A DNA stretch of 32,020 nucleotides from an uncultured Parabacteroides sp. (GCF_905196875.1 NZ_CAJJWO010000058.1:1-32020); one strand, 5' to 3'. Positions 7,486 to 17,416 are shown, counted from the stretch's first letter. Program-made: numbers and translations. Notes: generated by a model not told the origin, from the sequence alone.

Positions 7486-10308
7486 CTATCGGCCGTCTTT
7501 TACGCAACGCACATAATCTGTAGAATTTCCGGATAACGTCAAATAATTTCCTTCGGCTTGTCGAAAAGCCAATGTATAAATATCCTTCTTATAACCTAAT
7601 GCGGAATAAGTACATGAGGGCAGCTGATCATAATAAGTTACCCCCTTGTCTACTCTTTTTGAAATTTCAGAACCAGAATATCCGGCTATAAGAGCCAGCT
7701 CCCGCTGATTGGGGATACGATATCCTTGCGGACATCCAGGAATTCTCCCGGTTCCCTTATCTTTATTATATGATGTAGACGATTTCGTATTCTTTTCATA
7801 TACACTGAATCCTCCTTTATAAAGATAATTCATCGATCCACCTGTATGTTCCGCATGAAAACCGTCTATCGTAGTAAACTTTTCCGATCGCAAAGCCATC
7901 GGAGAGAGCTTCGACACATCTACAGAGGTCACATAGTCATTCGATTTTTCTACTGTAACATAATCCTCCGGTTGATCGTTTGCAGACCCTGGCTTTCCAA
8001 CTTTCGTTCCCAGATTACGGGCACAACGAACATAAAAAGCATTCTTATTATCAACTGTATTCCCAGTAGAAACACCTTCCTCAGTCCAAAAACGAACACC
8101 GTTACTACTCATTAAATGATATGTAAAACGATTATCCTCATCTATGCTTTTAATTGCCCCTTGCAATAAACGCGCTTCCGCAGGCAATGCATCTAGCCCT
8201 ATCCATAAACCCACATATTGATTAGTAGCTGGTAAGTACCAACGAATTTCATCATCATTTATTACACCATCACCATCTATATCGCGGTTTCTGTGCAAAC
8301 ATATATATTCGGCATATTGTCGAGCGGAACTACCCGGAGCGAAACTGTTATTCGAAGCGGTTACATAATCAACCCATTTAGTACTTTTATTTCCTTTAAA
8401 AGTACCATCATCCCAAAAAGCGAACATATTATACAATCCATTCGTTTTGGTTTCCGTATAAACCTGCTTCTTCTTTAACATAAGAGACGGGAATTGCTGC
8501 GTCTCCTCCCTAACCGTTTCAATACCCCAAGCAGTTTCCAAAGAGGGATTCTCTACATTATAAATACTCTTGATAGAACGCTGGCTGATCAATATGCTCG
8601 ATGTCGTCAGGCTACTTTGCTTATCAAAGCTATATTTTGTATTACAAAGGATATGCATCTGACGGTTTTTTACGTTGACAAACTTTTTCCAGGATGCATT
8701 ATCATCCCCCCCCGGTTCCTTATCATAATAAAATTCATTGACAAAGATGGTGTATGTAGCTTTTCCATTTTCCCAATAAGCTTGACCACTATCGTTCCTA
8801 TGATCATTCAAATCTTCAAGAACCTCCTTTATCGTTTGAAGTTTATTTTTGCTTTTCGCTTCACTATAACTCATATAGCCTTTACCAGAGGTAGTCTTCG
8901 CAAACTCCACCCACTTGTAATCTGTCAAATGATCAGTTGCTTGTCCATCCTTTATTTCAAAATAACCGCTTTTACCCAACTCAAATGATTCGTAGGGAGT
9001 ACTAACCTCTACTGACAAATTACTTAAATGATCCTTACTGAAAGTAATACTCTGCACTTCGTAATGTGCATCCAGCAACAAACTTTGATCGGCAATAACT
9101 ACATCGCCTTCTGCCCCGGGTTGCTTTTCCTGGAAACCACCTTCATATCCTTCCTGACTCGACTCTACTTCCAGCTTTATATTCTCAACATTCTTAATAG
9201 ATACTTTATATGTATACGATTTTCCCCGCTCACTGTTAAAATCGGATGCTACATTATTTACATACCCCAAATGGATGGTATAACGTACATCGGCACTCGT
9301 TTTGATCTTCTTTTCATTGTCATATTCATAATAAGTACCTCTTATCACGACATAAGTCGAGCGCGGATCGGCATATAGATACGCGCCGTTCAGTCCCTTT
9401 TCATCTTTTTCTTGTTTCTCACGCAAGGCATAATCATTAATTTCTTCTTTTGCCGGTTTACGATTCTCACTCATATAGAATACGAATGAACCGCCTTTGT
9501 ATCGGTTTAAATTATTAAAATCAGTAGATTCAAATCGATAAGCCTGTTCCTGATTAAAAAAATGACTTTCCTCTACAGATGCATCTACGTTCGAATCAAA
9601 CAGATAACTCTTATTTGGCACCTGACAGACACGCCAGTCGGTAGGTATAAACTCTTTCAATCCTGCCTCATCATCGGCAATCGTCACATCAAATTTAATT
9701 TTCGAGTCCAGGTGACGCAAAAACAACTTACCGCCTAAAGTAATTGTACCATTACTAGCATTGGAAGCATCCAATTCACACAGACCTGTTTCAGAAAGGG
9801 ATTCGGTCAAATTCTTTCCCCAATACCCACTCATTACGAAACCAGCCGGACGCACCAACTGATTAATACTCAGAGTAGCTACTTTTTGCTGTAAGTCGCT
9901 CCATTTTTCTACCCGATCTACCTCATTTTTAATATCCTCTATATCTGCCGACGACAGATTGGCTACCGCCACAATTCGTTTCTTACCGGAAGTCAGGCCG
10001 GTAAGTTTTAAGGAAGCAGCTATAGCTGTCGTTTTTCCCGCCGCCTCTTCCGGATATTTAAAAAGCTTTTCAAGATCACCATTCTTCCTGAATACAAACA
10101 CGCGTAAATCTTTTACTGAATTTTCCAACTCCGTTCCCATATCGGCACGAGTAGTTATCTGCTGCATTTCGGGAGAGGTGAATGACAAAGTCACATCTAC
10201 AGGAATACCTTCCATTACCTCCTTTTTAGTTATTTCGCTTTCATCTACACACGAACTATAAAAGAAAAGGCAACATAACAGGCTTACTACGATTCTATAT
10301 TGTTTCAT
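7486..10308 (-). CDS. Large type V fimbrial tip-like lipoprotein with EF-hand-like loop (940 aa)
   Basis: Predicted outer-surface tip adhesin or minor subunit. The signal peptide ends in a lipobox with Cys20 (YSSC), and T-R-A follows at residues 53-55. This is the only member here with arginine rather than lysine at that site. The N-terminal ~370 residues fit a pilin-like region ending in KSYTYKVSIKNVE. Residues 676-687 read DIDGDGVINDDE, a textbook 12-residue EF-hand/Ca-loop, immediately followed by IRWYLPA. FYVRCAR near residue 761, CPQGYRIPNQRE near residue 860 and the terminal YVRCVKDGR resemble repeated FISUMP/lectin-like modules. It is last in a three-gene unit, 31 bp after the preceding pilin-like gene. 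Its architecture parallels the 1024-residue protein, but the sequences are clearly different. Confidence 0.8.
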   Translation of the reverse strand: MKQYRIVVSLLCCLFFYSSCVDESEITKKEVMEGIPVDVTLSFTSPEMQQITTRADMGTELENSVKDLRVFVFRKNGDLEKLFKYPEEAAGKTTAIAASLKLTGLTSGKKRIVAVANLSSADIEDIKNEVDRVEKWSDLQQKVATLSINQLVRPAGFVMSGYWGKNLTESLSETGLCELDASNASNGTITLGGKLFLRHLDSKIKFDVTIADDEAGLKEFIPTDWRVCQVPNKSYLFDSNVDASVEESHFFNQEQAYRFESTDFNNLNRYKGGSFVFYMSENRKPAKEEINDYALREKQEKDEKGLNGAYLYADPRSTYVVIRGTYYEYDNEKKIKTSADVRYTIHLGYVNNVASDFNSERGKSYTYKVSIKNVENIKLEVESSQEGYEGGFQEKQPGAEGDVVIADQSLLLDAHYEVQSITFSKDHLSNLSVEVSTPYESFELGKSGYFEIKDGQATDHLTDYKWVEFAKTTSGKGYMSYSEAKSKNKLQTIKEVLEDLNDHRNDSGQAYWENGKATYTIFVNEFYYDKEPGGDDNASWKKFVNVKNRQMHILCNTKYSFDKQSSLTTSSILISQRSIKSIYNVENPSLETAWGIETVREETQQFPSLMLKKKQVYTETKTNGLYNMFAFWDDGTFKGNKSTKWVDYVTASNNSFAPGSSARQYAEYICLHRNRDIDGDGVINDDEIRWYLPATNQYVGLWIGLDALPAEARLLQGAIKSIDEDNRFTYHLMSSNGVRFWTEEGVSTGNTVDNKNAFYVRCARNLGTKVGKPGSANDQPEDYVTVEKSNDYVTSVDVSKLSPMALRSEKFTTIDGFHAEHTGGSMNYLYKGGFSVYEKNTKSSTSYNKDKGTGRIPGCPQGYRIPNQRELALIAGYSGSEISKRVDKGVTYYDQLPSCTYSALGYKKDIYTLAFRQAEGNYLTLSGNSTDYVRCVKDGR

Positions 10309-10339
10309 ACCTAACTCTTTTTTTATTTATCCTGATTAC

Positions 10340-11350
10340 TTATTCAAAGGGGGGAATCTCTACATCTTCCACTTTTTCCAGTTCAACAACCACCCACTCA
10401 ACGGTAGCATCCACATTCGGGCTGACTTTCAGCGTTCCGGTTGCTTCATAATAACCACCTGCTAGGATACCATCAGTCGAGACTACGCTGTTCCGGTTGA
10501 TTACTATTTTGTAAGTGACGTTTGAAACACTCTGTCCGGTTTTCGTGTTTAACAAATTACCGTTAACAGTAACAGTTATAGGCGCTTTAGCCATATCTTT
10601 CTTTTGAAAAGTATAGAAACCAAAGCCTATCTCATTCCCTGTTAATGTGCAAGATAATTCAGTATCCTTCGTGGTAGGTTCTGTTACAGTACTCGTTTCA
10701 GCATCGTTTATAATAAGCGGGCTTTGCAACATTATGCCGCTGACAGAAACTTTAGGAGCTGGAGAGAATTGCCAAACAGCAGTCGTATTACCTTCCTCCT
10801 GCAAATATAGCTTTACCCTTATCTTAGACGTCAATTGTTTTAAGTCAACTTTAGCTGTTGTATTATCAACCGTAAATGTATGCTCAGTTTGTCCAACTTT
10901 TATTAAATCACCAACCAGATTGCTATATTCTGCATAAACAACATTGCTAAATTCCTGATAAGAAGTATATCCTTTATATTTCGAAATATCCGGAGAGTTA
11001 GCAATGACCAGAATATGAACCGGCTCACCGGTAGGAACAATCAAATCATTCACAGAAATAACACCTCCATTATCTTTGGAAATCCTTTCTTCACTGTAAT
11101 TGGTAATCAACCCGGAAGGCTCACCATTTGAATCCTTAAAAATACCCACATAATAATTCTTTATCTGCACTTCCTGCGGTTCTGCATCTACAGAGCCATT
11201 TTCTCCTTCCGCTTTCGTTATCGGATCGACAGAGAATGAGATAGATACCGACTCCGTTTTTAACTCATCAAGTATCACTTCCTCCGAACAAGAGAAAAAG
11301 AAAGCTGAGAATACAGTCAATCCAATCGATATATACCCTAATTTTTTCAT
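10340..11350 (-). CDS. Mfa-like fimbrillin lipoprotein (336 aa), unit III
   Basis: Predicted type V fimbrial accessory subunit. The signal peptide ends at lipobox Cys21 (FFSC), and T-K-A lies at residues 45-47. The early strand/loop YYVGIFKDSNGEP and the central LTSKIRVKLYL match the pattern of Mfa-family pilins, where this position is usually ARI or similar. The C-terminal strand is ATVEWVVVELE. It lies between a pilin-like gene (48 bp upstream) and the 940-residue tip-like gene (31 bp downstream), so it probably helps assemble or connect that tip. The precise role is not readable from sequence. Confidence 0.75.
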   Translation of the reverse strand: MKKLGYISIGLTVFSAFFFSCSEEVILDELKTESVSISFSVDPITKAEGENGSVDAEPQEVQIKNYYVGIFKDSNGEPSGLITNYSEERISKDNGGVISVNDLIVPTGEPVHILVIANSPDISKYKGYTSYQEFSNVVYAEYSNLVGDLIKVGQTEHTFTVDNTTAKVDLKQLTSKIRVKLYLQEEGNTTAVWQFSPAPKVSVSGIMLQSPLIINDAETSTVTEPTTKDTELSCTLTGNEIGFGFYTFQKKDMAKAPITVTVNGNLLNTKTGQSVSNVTYKIVINRNSVVSTDGILAGGYYEATGTLKVSPNVDATVEWVVVELEKVEDVEIPPFE

Positions 11351-11397
11351 GCAATTTGTTTATTTTAGCCCTACAATTTCCAATTTCGTATCAATTC

Positions 11398-12426
11398 TCA
11401 CTCAGCTTCTATTTCACCGAGATCAATTTCTCCATAATCCAGCCACGGCAGTACGGTAGCCTCCACCGACGCTTTGATATTACTGTTATCGACCCTGACT
11501 GTGAGATTCAATTTGTAATAATAGCCGGGGCGAACTACTTCATTTACACTTTCTCCTGATGTTGTTTTCAACGGAACAGAAGCAGTAATCGTTTTACCAC
11601 CATAAAGGAAAGATAGCTTTACGGACGTCTTATAATCCACATTCTCATTCGGGTAAACGAAACAACCCGGATACTCATTGTCTTTCTGTATATTAAAAGT
11701 CTTTCCATCAGGAGCCAGGTCATAAGAGAATGTAAGAGGATCGTCACTCATTGTTAAATTACCTCCGTCAAGATCCTGATTGACAACCCTATTCAGGAAA
11801 GCAATTTCCGTCAACCGGAAATCTTCAGGAAGAATACCGTGATCCATCACATAATTCAAATTCTCTACACTAATATGTGATGTAAGCTGGTCCAGCTGCA
11901 TCATAACTTCGGCAGAATGACCTTCTCCAACAGGTTTAGTTTTAGTAAACGGCGCTTTGGGTAAATAAGTTTGATCACTTGAAATATCTGATAAAGGAAC
12001 TTTTCGAATATTAATATAGGAGGTTTGTTTCTTCAACTCCTCTATTCCTTTATCTGACACATTCGCGATTGCGTAAACACTTAGATCTGCATTTTTCTTT
12101 GCGTAAAACCGGTAGGATGGCGTTGCCGATTCACTTTCTGTATCCGATTTTCTATACACTCCGACATTTTTCACTACATCACCCTCAAAAAGGAAAAATA
12201 CGGCATTATGTATTTCATCAGACGGAATGATCGCTTTATCATCTGCCTTTGAAGGAATCACCGATATTGCAGGATTAATATTAACATCAATATAAAATTC
12301 TGTGTTATTACCCTCTGATTCCCCTATACCATTTTCGATGTCACTGAGTACGGATTCATCCTCCATTGAACACGCGAACGTAAACAACAGGATCAGAATG
12401 CAACTCCAATTGCATTTGAAATTCAT
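11398..12426 (-). CDS. Mfa-like fimbrillin lipoprotein (342 aa), first gene of unit III
   Basis: Predicted type V pilin-family lipoprotein. The lipobox cysteine is residue 19 (FAC) in a Cys-rich signal peptide (also Cys5 and Cys9). S-K-A lies at residues 59-61, slightly farther from the lipid anchor than in the paralogues. The N-terminal strand is HNAVFFLFEGD, the central segment LDQLTSHISVENL, and the C-terminal strand VEATVLPWLDYGEIDLGE. It opens the unit with its own promoter (-7 box at 12462) and operator-like element. Because the unit has no separate anchor gene, its products may join the fibre built by unit II; that is inference. Confidence 0.78.
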   Translation of the reverse strand: MNFKCNWSCILILLFTFACSMEDESVLSDIENGIGESEGNNTEFYIDVNINPAISVIPSKADDKAIIPSDEIHNAVFFLFEGDVVKNVGVYRKSDTESESATPSYRFYAKKNADLSVYAIANVSDKGIEELKKQTSYINIRKVPLSDISSDQTYLPKAPFTKTKPVGEGHSAEVMMQLDQLTSHISVENLNYVMDHGILPEDFRLTEIAFLNRVVNQDLDGGNLTMSDDPLTFSYDLAPDGKTFNIQKDNEYPGCFVYPNENVDYKTSVKLSFLYGGKTITASVPLKTTSGESVNEVVRPGYYYKLNLTVRVDNSNIKASVEATVLPWLDYGEIDLGEIEAE

Positions 12427-12461
12427 AAGTTTTCGAAATTTTTATATGCTCTATTTGACTA

Positions 12462-12547
12462 CAAAAGTGGGGAAAGTGAAAAGAAGACGCGGCCTGTATT
12501 ACTGTCATTTTACAGGTTAAAACTATCATATACGCAAATAGATAGAA
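12462..12547 (-). promoter_or_regulatory. Promoter and operator-like element of unit III (copy D)
   Basis: The -7 box CACTTTTG (minus strand, 12462-12469) has one mismatch to TAnnTTTG. AAATAGATAGAA, identical to copy C, lies with GATAG at 12541, 72 bp from the -7 box. An AGGTTAAAA variant of CGGTAAAA is at 12514. The element is more diverged than copies A-C, but the spacing is kept. Confidence 0.6.
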
Positions 12548-12632
12548 ATGCACCTTATTATGACACGAACACATATCACGGAATAAAAAGAATGGAGAAA
12601 ATATCATAAAGAAAGGTAAGGCTATTAACATG

Positions 12633-12666
12633 AAAAGGGCAATCCACAGTTGCAGATTGCCCTTTT
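12633..12666 (-). terminator. Intrinsic terminator of unit II
   Basis: A 12-bp stem, 12633-12644 with 12655-12666 (core GGGCAATC/GATTGCCC), has A/T tails on both sides, so it could work in either direction. It lies 20 bp past the stop of the 419-aa gene. Confidence 0.9.
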
Positions 12667-12685
12667 TATATTTTAAAAGTTTGTT

Positions 12686-13945
12686 CTATTGGGGAGTTAC
12701 CACCTCTTCTTGCTCCATCGGTTTCCAACCTTCAGCTGTAATAGTTACTTTTATATCAAGATTATCCTGTGGATGATTCTCATCACCGGAACCTTCACCA
12801 GAAATAGTTATATCCAGCGAATAAGAGGTATTAGCCACCACCCGGCGAAGTGCATCAGACGCATTACTATCTCTCAAATAAACCCTGAAATGCTTCAACT
12901 CTTCCGGATATCCGGGTGCTCTTTGAAATTTTCCACCTATAACCAAACCTGTTTCATAGAGATTATCATTCTCTTTAACTCCATTTGGAAAGATATAACG
13001 AGTAAAACCAAGATCACTTGCTGAATACTCCTTTTTATTTTCTGCACCAGCACCATTCACAGTACCGCTCAAATCTGTAATTATAGCACCTGGCTTTGTT
13101 GTACCAATTCCACTTGTACCAGTGCCCGGTATAATCCAGCCTGTTTCTACCGGTTCGAATACATACTGGTTGGACTGATAGCCTTTCACATAATCACCAA
13201 TACCTTTTAATTCTAAATCGGCACCTGAGCGTACATTTACCAGAGAAAGTGTTTCCAATTTGAAAGTGGCCTGTTGGCCTTCAATCGGTTGATAACCACT
13301 CAAATTAACCGTAATTTTATTTACTGTAACACGCGCCAGCATACGGGTTAATTCGACCGCCTCAGTCTCCTCTGCAGTTCTCTTTACAACGCCATCATCG
13401 GCATTGTTTATCCAATTGTTAGTTACATATCCGTCACCCTGTTTCTCTGATTCTTTCAAACCTGAAATTTCCAATGTTCTTACCATCGGTAAAGCCTTAT
13501 CTCCTGCTGCATAATTTCCAATCGCTTTATCCAATCCGGCCTTTCCTACAATTTCATTCAGCTTCTTAACCTGACAGTCTGCAATATTGGCAATCAAAAC
13601 AGCTTGATATTTAGCATTCAGGTTAGGCACAATCTTTACAAGGATACCCTCTATCCTATCAACAGTTTTCTCAGCATTAAAGTCGCTTTCGTCCTCAATA
13701 GCTCCCGTTCTGCCATATCCCACAACATTTCCGTCTTTATCAGCAATATAGGCATTCAGCGAATAAATTTTAGTGTCGGTAGGAGTTCCCTCTGCCTTTG
13801 TTCCCGGCTGGGTGGTTGCTTTTGCAATGAAAGACACTACTGCGTCCACCGGCTCCTGCTGCTCGATGCCAGGATCGTCTTCTTTCGAGCAAGAAGCGAA
13901 CGACAGCGCCAACAGAGAAAGCAATAATATATTTTTGATTTTCAT
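12686..13945 (-). CDS. Mfa-like accessory fimbrillin lipoprotein (419 aa), last gene of unit II
   Basis: Predicted accessory subunit of the type V pilus made by this unit. The signal peptide (MKIKNILLLSLLALSFASC) ends at Cys19, and T-K-A lies at residues 49-51. Family motifs include the YSLNAYIAD strand, ELTRMLARVTVNKI in the middle and the C-terminal VTITAEGWKPM strand. Its length matches Mfa1-class pilins rather than the shorter FimC/FimD-like ones. It lies 24 bp after the 369-aa gene with no promoter between, and a strong terminator follows. By analogy with mfa operons it may form a minor or tip-proximal subunit. Confidence 0.8.
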   Translation of the reverse strand: MKIKNILLLSLLALSFASCSKEDDPGIEQQEPVDAVVSFIAKATTQPGTKAEGTPTDTKIYSLNAYIADKDGNVVGYGRTGAIEDESDFNAEKTVDRIEGILVKIVPNLNAKYQAVLIANIADCQVKKLNEIVGKAGLDKAIGNYAAGDKALPMVRTLEISGLKESEKQGDGYVTNNWINNADDGVVKRTAEETEAVELTRMLARVTVNKITVNLSGYQPIEGQQATFKLETLSLVNVRSGADLELKGIGDYVKGYQSNQYVFEPVETGWIIPGTGTSGIGTTKPGAIITDLSGTVNGAGAENKKEYSASDLGFTRYIFPNGVKENDNLYETGLVIGGKFQRAPGYPEELKHFRVYLRDSNASDALRRVVANTSYSLDITISGEGSGDENHPQDNLDIKVTITAEGWKPMEQEEVVTPQ

Positions 13946-13969
13946 ACCTATTCTTTATTTATGATTATG

Positions 13970-15079
13970 TTACTCTATCTCCACATCCTGAGTAACCGGT
14001 CCCCAGGCCACTACTTCGACCTTAACGTCGAGTTCTGCCATCGGATTCAGTATCGGATCGAAGCTGTTTTTACCAAAAGTAAGTGTCAGACGATACACGT
14101 GGTTACGCTTAACATATTTATGAGCCACACCCTGTATCAGCACACCGCTCAGATTGACCGTGGCTGTGAACGTTTTCGTTTCAGCCAGATACTGATCATT
14201 TGCCAGCAAAGTTGCTCTTACGCGCAATTGAGTCGGCAGATCCTTCCCGTCGTTTTCCAACACATAACCACGAAGTATTACACCTGTTATGGGATTACCA
14301 TCATATATATCCCTGTTGAGTGTAACAGGTGCTATCTGACCGTAGTTTTTCGTATTGTCCATTACCACGCCCCAATAGCCTTCGCTAAAGAAATGTGAAC
14401 TCGTCTTTGTATTGATAACCGATACCTCTTCCACCCTTACAGTGCGACCTTCGAGCACACTGGCGCTGAAGTCGGTATAGATACCGTTCAGGTCGAGACG
14501 GGCAGCCAGACGGGTCACTTCCAGCGGCGTATTGATATTATTGATGTTTTCCTCTTTAGACACCGAGCTGTATCCCAGATAATTATCGCCTGCCACCAGC
14601 GGCTTTACCGTCGAGATCACCTCGCTGCTCATGGTCAGGTTGTCTCTTTTCTGGTCGGCCAGCTGTGCAAGCAATGCCTGCATCTGGCTGTAGGATGTCA
14701 CGTTGGCAAAAGGATTGCCAACGGTATTGGTCACGATCACGATCTTTGCCATCCCCGAACTGGCAGGGATATCCGGCAAAGTAATCGAGCCGTTTCCCGA
14801 CACTTCAGTAAAGTAAGGCTCTATCTGCAAAGTCGAACCGCTTTCGTTGAACTGCAAGACAGACACATTATTGATATTTGCCTCGCCCGACAGTTCTTCA
14901 TTGTCGGCTTTTGTTCCGGCTCCCGAAGCCTGCAAGCTGATAGTCAGCCTTGCATCTCCTGTCTTGTTATTCGGTGAATCGCCATCGGAGTCTTTCGAGC
15001 AACTGCTCAAGGCTGCCGCAATCATCAATCCGCCGAGTAATATATTTTTTATCTTCATAATCTTCATCGTATTTATCAT
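13970..15079 (-). CDS. Mfa-like accessory fimbrillin lipoprotein (369 aa), unit II
   Basis: Predicted type V fimbrial subunit. From the ATG at 15079 the lipobox cysteine is residue 27 (LSSC) and T-K-A is at 56-58. In-frame ATGs at 15067 and 15058 would give a more usual signal-peptide length. I keep 15079 because its ATG overlaps the TGA of the preceding anchor gene (ATGA), a classic translational-coupling arrangement. The central segment EVTRLAARLDLNGI and the terminal VKVEVVAWGPVTQDVEIE are typical Mfa-family strands. Coupling to the anchor gene suggests matched expression of the two proteins. Confidence 0.8.
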   Translation of the reverse strand: MINTMKIMKIKNILLGGLMIAAALSSCSKDSDGDSPNNKTGDARLTISLQASGAGTKADNEELSGEANINNVSVLQFNESGSTLQIEPYFTEVSGNGSITLPDIPASSGMAKIVIVTNTVGNPFANVTSYSQMQALLAQLADQKRDNLTMSSEVISTVKPLVAGDNYLGYSSVSKEENINNINTPLEVTRLAARLDLNGIYTDFSASVLEGRTVRVEEVSVINTKTSSHFFSEGYWGVVMDNTKNYGQIAPVTLNRDIYDGNPITGVILRGYVLENDGKDLPTQLRVRATLLANDQYLAETKTFTATVNLSGVLIQGVAHKYVKRNHVYRLTLTFGKNSFDPILNPMAELDVKVEVVAWGPVTQDVEIE

Positions 15080-16050
15080 AATATAATATCATCATCTACA
15101 ACACCCCAGGGGGTTACTCTGATCTTTGCCGAAAGCGAACCGTCTTTCTTGAATACCAGAATGATATCTGTACGCTGAGAGTTTACGATATTGATCGGTT
15201 CCATTTCTCCGGTCTGTGTATTTTCGGCTTCAGACACAGTTCCGAGAGTCTGTCCGTTGTAGTCGATAGATACCGACAGCTTCTCACCCGAAAAAGCATT
15301 CTGCCGACCGCCGTACAACCGTTTGCCGGTAGCCACTTTATCCATCTGCCCGGTCGTGCTCCATTCCTTTGTTTCGCGCGGATCGGCTTCACTGTCGGGC
15401 TTGTAAGAGATGATACTTCCGGTCTGTGTTCCGGTGTAGTCGTAAGTGTCGAGCGTATTGGTCATACCGAAGTTATATTCGCCGGAACTTTTCAGTCCGT
15501 ATACGCGTTGTGCATTTTCGAGTCCTTCCGTTTTGATGGTGAAGGTTCCTACCTTGAGGCGCACCACAACGGTGTCGAGTCCTGCCACACCACCATCCAT
15601 GGTGGTGACATCTTTTTTACCATAGAAAAGGCTGTCGGGGGTCTGGCTTACCACGCCGTTATCGCTTTTCAGCATGAGCTTTAGGTCTTCAATCGTCTTG
15701 GCATCCGTCACGGTCTGGTTCTTTTCGTCGCCCAGATTACCCCATGCAACGATGTGCAGTTTGCGATCCGAAGGATAGTTCTTCAGTTCGATTTCCTGCC
15801 GCGAAGTGATAAAATCGAGATCGAGGTTTCTTTTTTCGAGGAAATTAAGTTCTTCATCAAAAAAGTAGAGTGAGGCATCACGCACATCCCCGAGGGGAGT
15901 GATGTCCTGTCCTCCTGCATTTTCCACTTTCAAGGTTAACTTGTTGTTTTTACAAGCATCCAGTTCTTCCTTGATGCATCCGGTAGTCAGGATCCCCATC
16001 ACACCGAGCAGAAGAAGATAGTTTTGTTTTACAAATGATATATGCTTCAT
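15076..16050 (-). CDS. Mfa2/FimB-type fimbrial anchor lipoprotein (324 aa)
   Basis: Predicted outer-membrane anchor that caps the base of the fibre and limits its length, as Mfa2 and FimB do for P. gingivalis fimbriae. The evidence is lipobox Cys25 (TTGC), GDVRDASLYFFDEELNF near residues 55-70, the LHIVAWGNL strand, PDSLFYGKKDV near residue 140, and the C-terminal IRVTPWGVVDDDIIL. These match the FimB/Mfa2 family. Unlike the pilins of this locus it has no T-[KR]-A motif after the lipid site, which fits a subunit that stays lipid-anchored. It follows the 425-aa fimbrillin gene by 48 bp, the usual mfa1-mfa2 order, and overlaps the next gene by 4 bp. A second, diverged member is encoded at 22940-23863. 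Confidence 0.88.
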   Translation of the reverse strand: MKHISFVKQNYLLLLGVMGILTTGCIKEELDACKNNKLTLKVENAGGQDITPLGDVRDASLYFFDEELNFLEKRNLDLDFITSRQEIELKNYPSDRKLHIVAWGNLGDEKNQTVTDAKTIEDLKLMLKSDNGVVSQTPDSLFYGKKDVTTMDGGVAGLDTVVVRLKVGTFTIKTEGLENAQRVYGLKSSGEYNFGMTNTLDTYDYTGTQTGSIISYKPDSEADPRETKEWSTTGQMDKVATGKRLYGGRQNAFSGEKLSVSIDYNGQTLGTVSEAENTQTGEMEPINIVNSQRTDIILVFKKDGSLSAKIRVTPWGVVDDDIIL

Positions 16051-16098
16051 AATAATCTATATTTTTATTATTACCCTATTCGTTTAGTAGCTGAAAAG

Positions 16099-17376
16099 TT
16101 AATCGACATTGTCTACAAGCCCCACCTTCTCCCACTCTTTCACTGTAACAACAGCACCGACATAAGCTCTTTTCGATGGATCGGGACCGGGAGAACCGGG
16201 ACCTTTCACAGTGATAGACAATTCATATTTTACATTACGCTTAACACCCTTATGAACAGCCACACCTGAGGTAGGATTCGTTCCGTCGTTCACTACGATT
16301 GTATAATAGACTCCTTCGGCTGTTTCTTGTTTTCCTGTGTTATTTGAAATATATGTATAATCCCCTTGAATGATAAGCACAGTTGGAGCGCTGGCCAATG
16401 CATCCTTACTTTCGTAAACATAGAAATAGTTACCGATAGCTGATTTTCCTTTGTCATTATTTAGTGATGCATCTCCTTCTTTCAAGACAACTTTTCCCAA
16501 TGCAGTTGCGCCTGCGTCATAATAAGGAAATCCCAGAGAAGCCCAATTATTCTCCTCTTTGAACTCATAACACAAAAAGTTTTTTGTTGCACCTTTCATA
16601 ATAAGGGAAGATTCTCCGGCAGTGACAGCCTGAGCATCATAATAACCTAACCACCAAAATTCTTCTGGTGTTTCTGTAGGAGTAGTAAATTCCACTGCCC
16701 CCCAGTCCGGAGCAGAAACAGACCCGGTTGTCTTATCTTCTGAAGCCAAATAAGATTTACTCTTTACGTTTGCCACATACACTTTTTTCAAATCGAAACT
16801 AACAGGTGTACCGAAGTCGTTATTATCCATATCCAGTATCAATGTAGAAAGCTGTATACGTGCAACATTGCGGTAAAGCTTAATAGGATTCGAGTAACCC
16901 TGGATAGAGCCAGCACCATATCCGAGAGTATTCTTTTTGCTGGCCGTGATCGTAATATCCATCACATCACTACTCATTGATAGCTTACCGGGAACTTCAT
17001 TATCCAAATTTGCAGTAACTTTCATAGCTTCGCCATAGGACATACCCACATTATAGCTGCTGCTATATTTACTGACGTTAGCAAGTAAAAGCGCTTTCAT
17101 ATTACCCGGTTTCACTGGTATATCCGTAATTTCCTGCACATTATCACCTGTCTTCGTTTCTTTTTTATATAACTCATCGCCAATAAAAAGAAGAACAGTA
17201 AGATCAGATATCTTATCCTGCGGATCAACCTCCGCCTTTGTAGAAGGATTAACGAGTATAGACAAAGTTGTTTCAGTAGGTGTGACCGGGGTTTCACCGC
17301 CGTCACCATCATCTTTGGAGCATGAAAGAAGCACGCATGCCGCCAATAGCGAAATAAAATAATACTTTAGTTTCAT
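16099..17376 (-). CDS. Mfa1-type major fimbrillin lipoprotein (425 aa), first gene of unit II
   Basis: Predicted main structural pilin of unit II. Lipobox Cys19 (LLSC) and T-K-A at residues 46-48 are present. KALLLANVSKYS and the LYRNVARIQLSTLILD segment around residues 165-180 are hallmarks of Mfa1-class pilins. A Pro/Gly-rich linker (GPGSPGPDPSKR) precedes the final strand VVTVKEWEKV, which in related pilins is the donor strand for polymerisation. It is promoter-proximal and directly precedes the anchor gene. It shares architecture and motifs with the 445-aa fimbrillin of unit I, so the locus may make two kinds of shaft. Confidence 0.85.
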   Translation of the reverse strand: MKLKYYFISLLAACVLLSCSKDDGDGGETPVTPTETTLSILVNPSTKAEVDPQDKISDLTVLLFIGDELYKKETKTGDNVQEITDIPVKPGNMKALLLANVSKYSSSYNVGMSYGEAMKVTANLDNEVPGKLSMSSDVMDITITASKKNTLGYGAGSIQGYSNPIKLYRNVARIQLSTLILDMDNNDFGTPVSFDLKKVYVANVKSKSYLASEDKTTGSVSAPDWGAVEFTTPTETPEEFWWLGYYDAQAVTAGESSLIMKGATKNFLCYEFKEENNWASLGFPYYDAGATALGKVVLKEGDASLNNDKGKSAIGNYFYVYESKDALASAPTVLIIQGDYTYISNNTGKQETAEGVYYTIVVNDGTNPTSGVAVHKGVKRNVKYELSITVKGPGSPGPDPSKRAYVGAVVTVKEWEKVGLVDNVD

Positions 17377-17416
17377 AGGTGTATTTGAATTTTTGTTCTT
17401 TTCGTATTCTGCTTCA

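Noticed and set aside
8248..8283. Dockerin domain in the 940-aa protein
   Set aside because: A single calcium loop without the duplicated helix-loop pattern needed for a dockerin.
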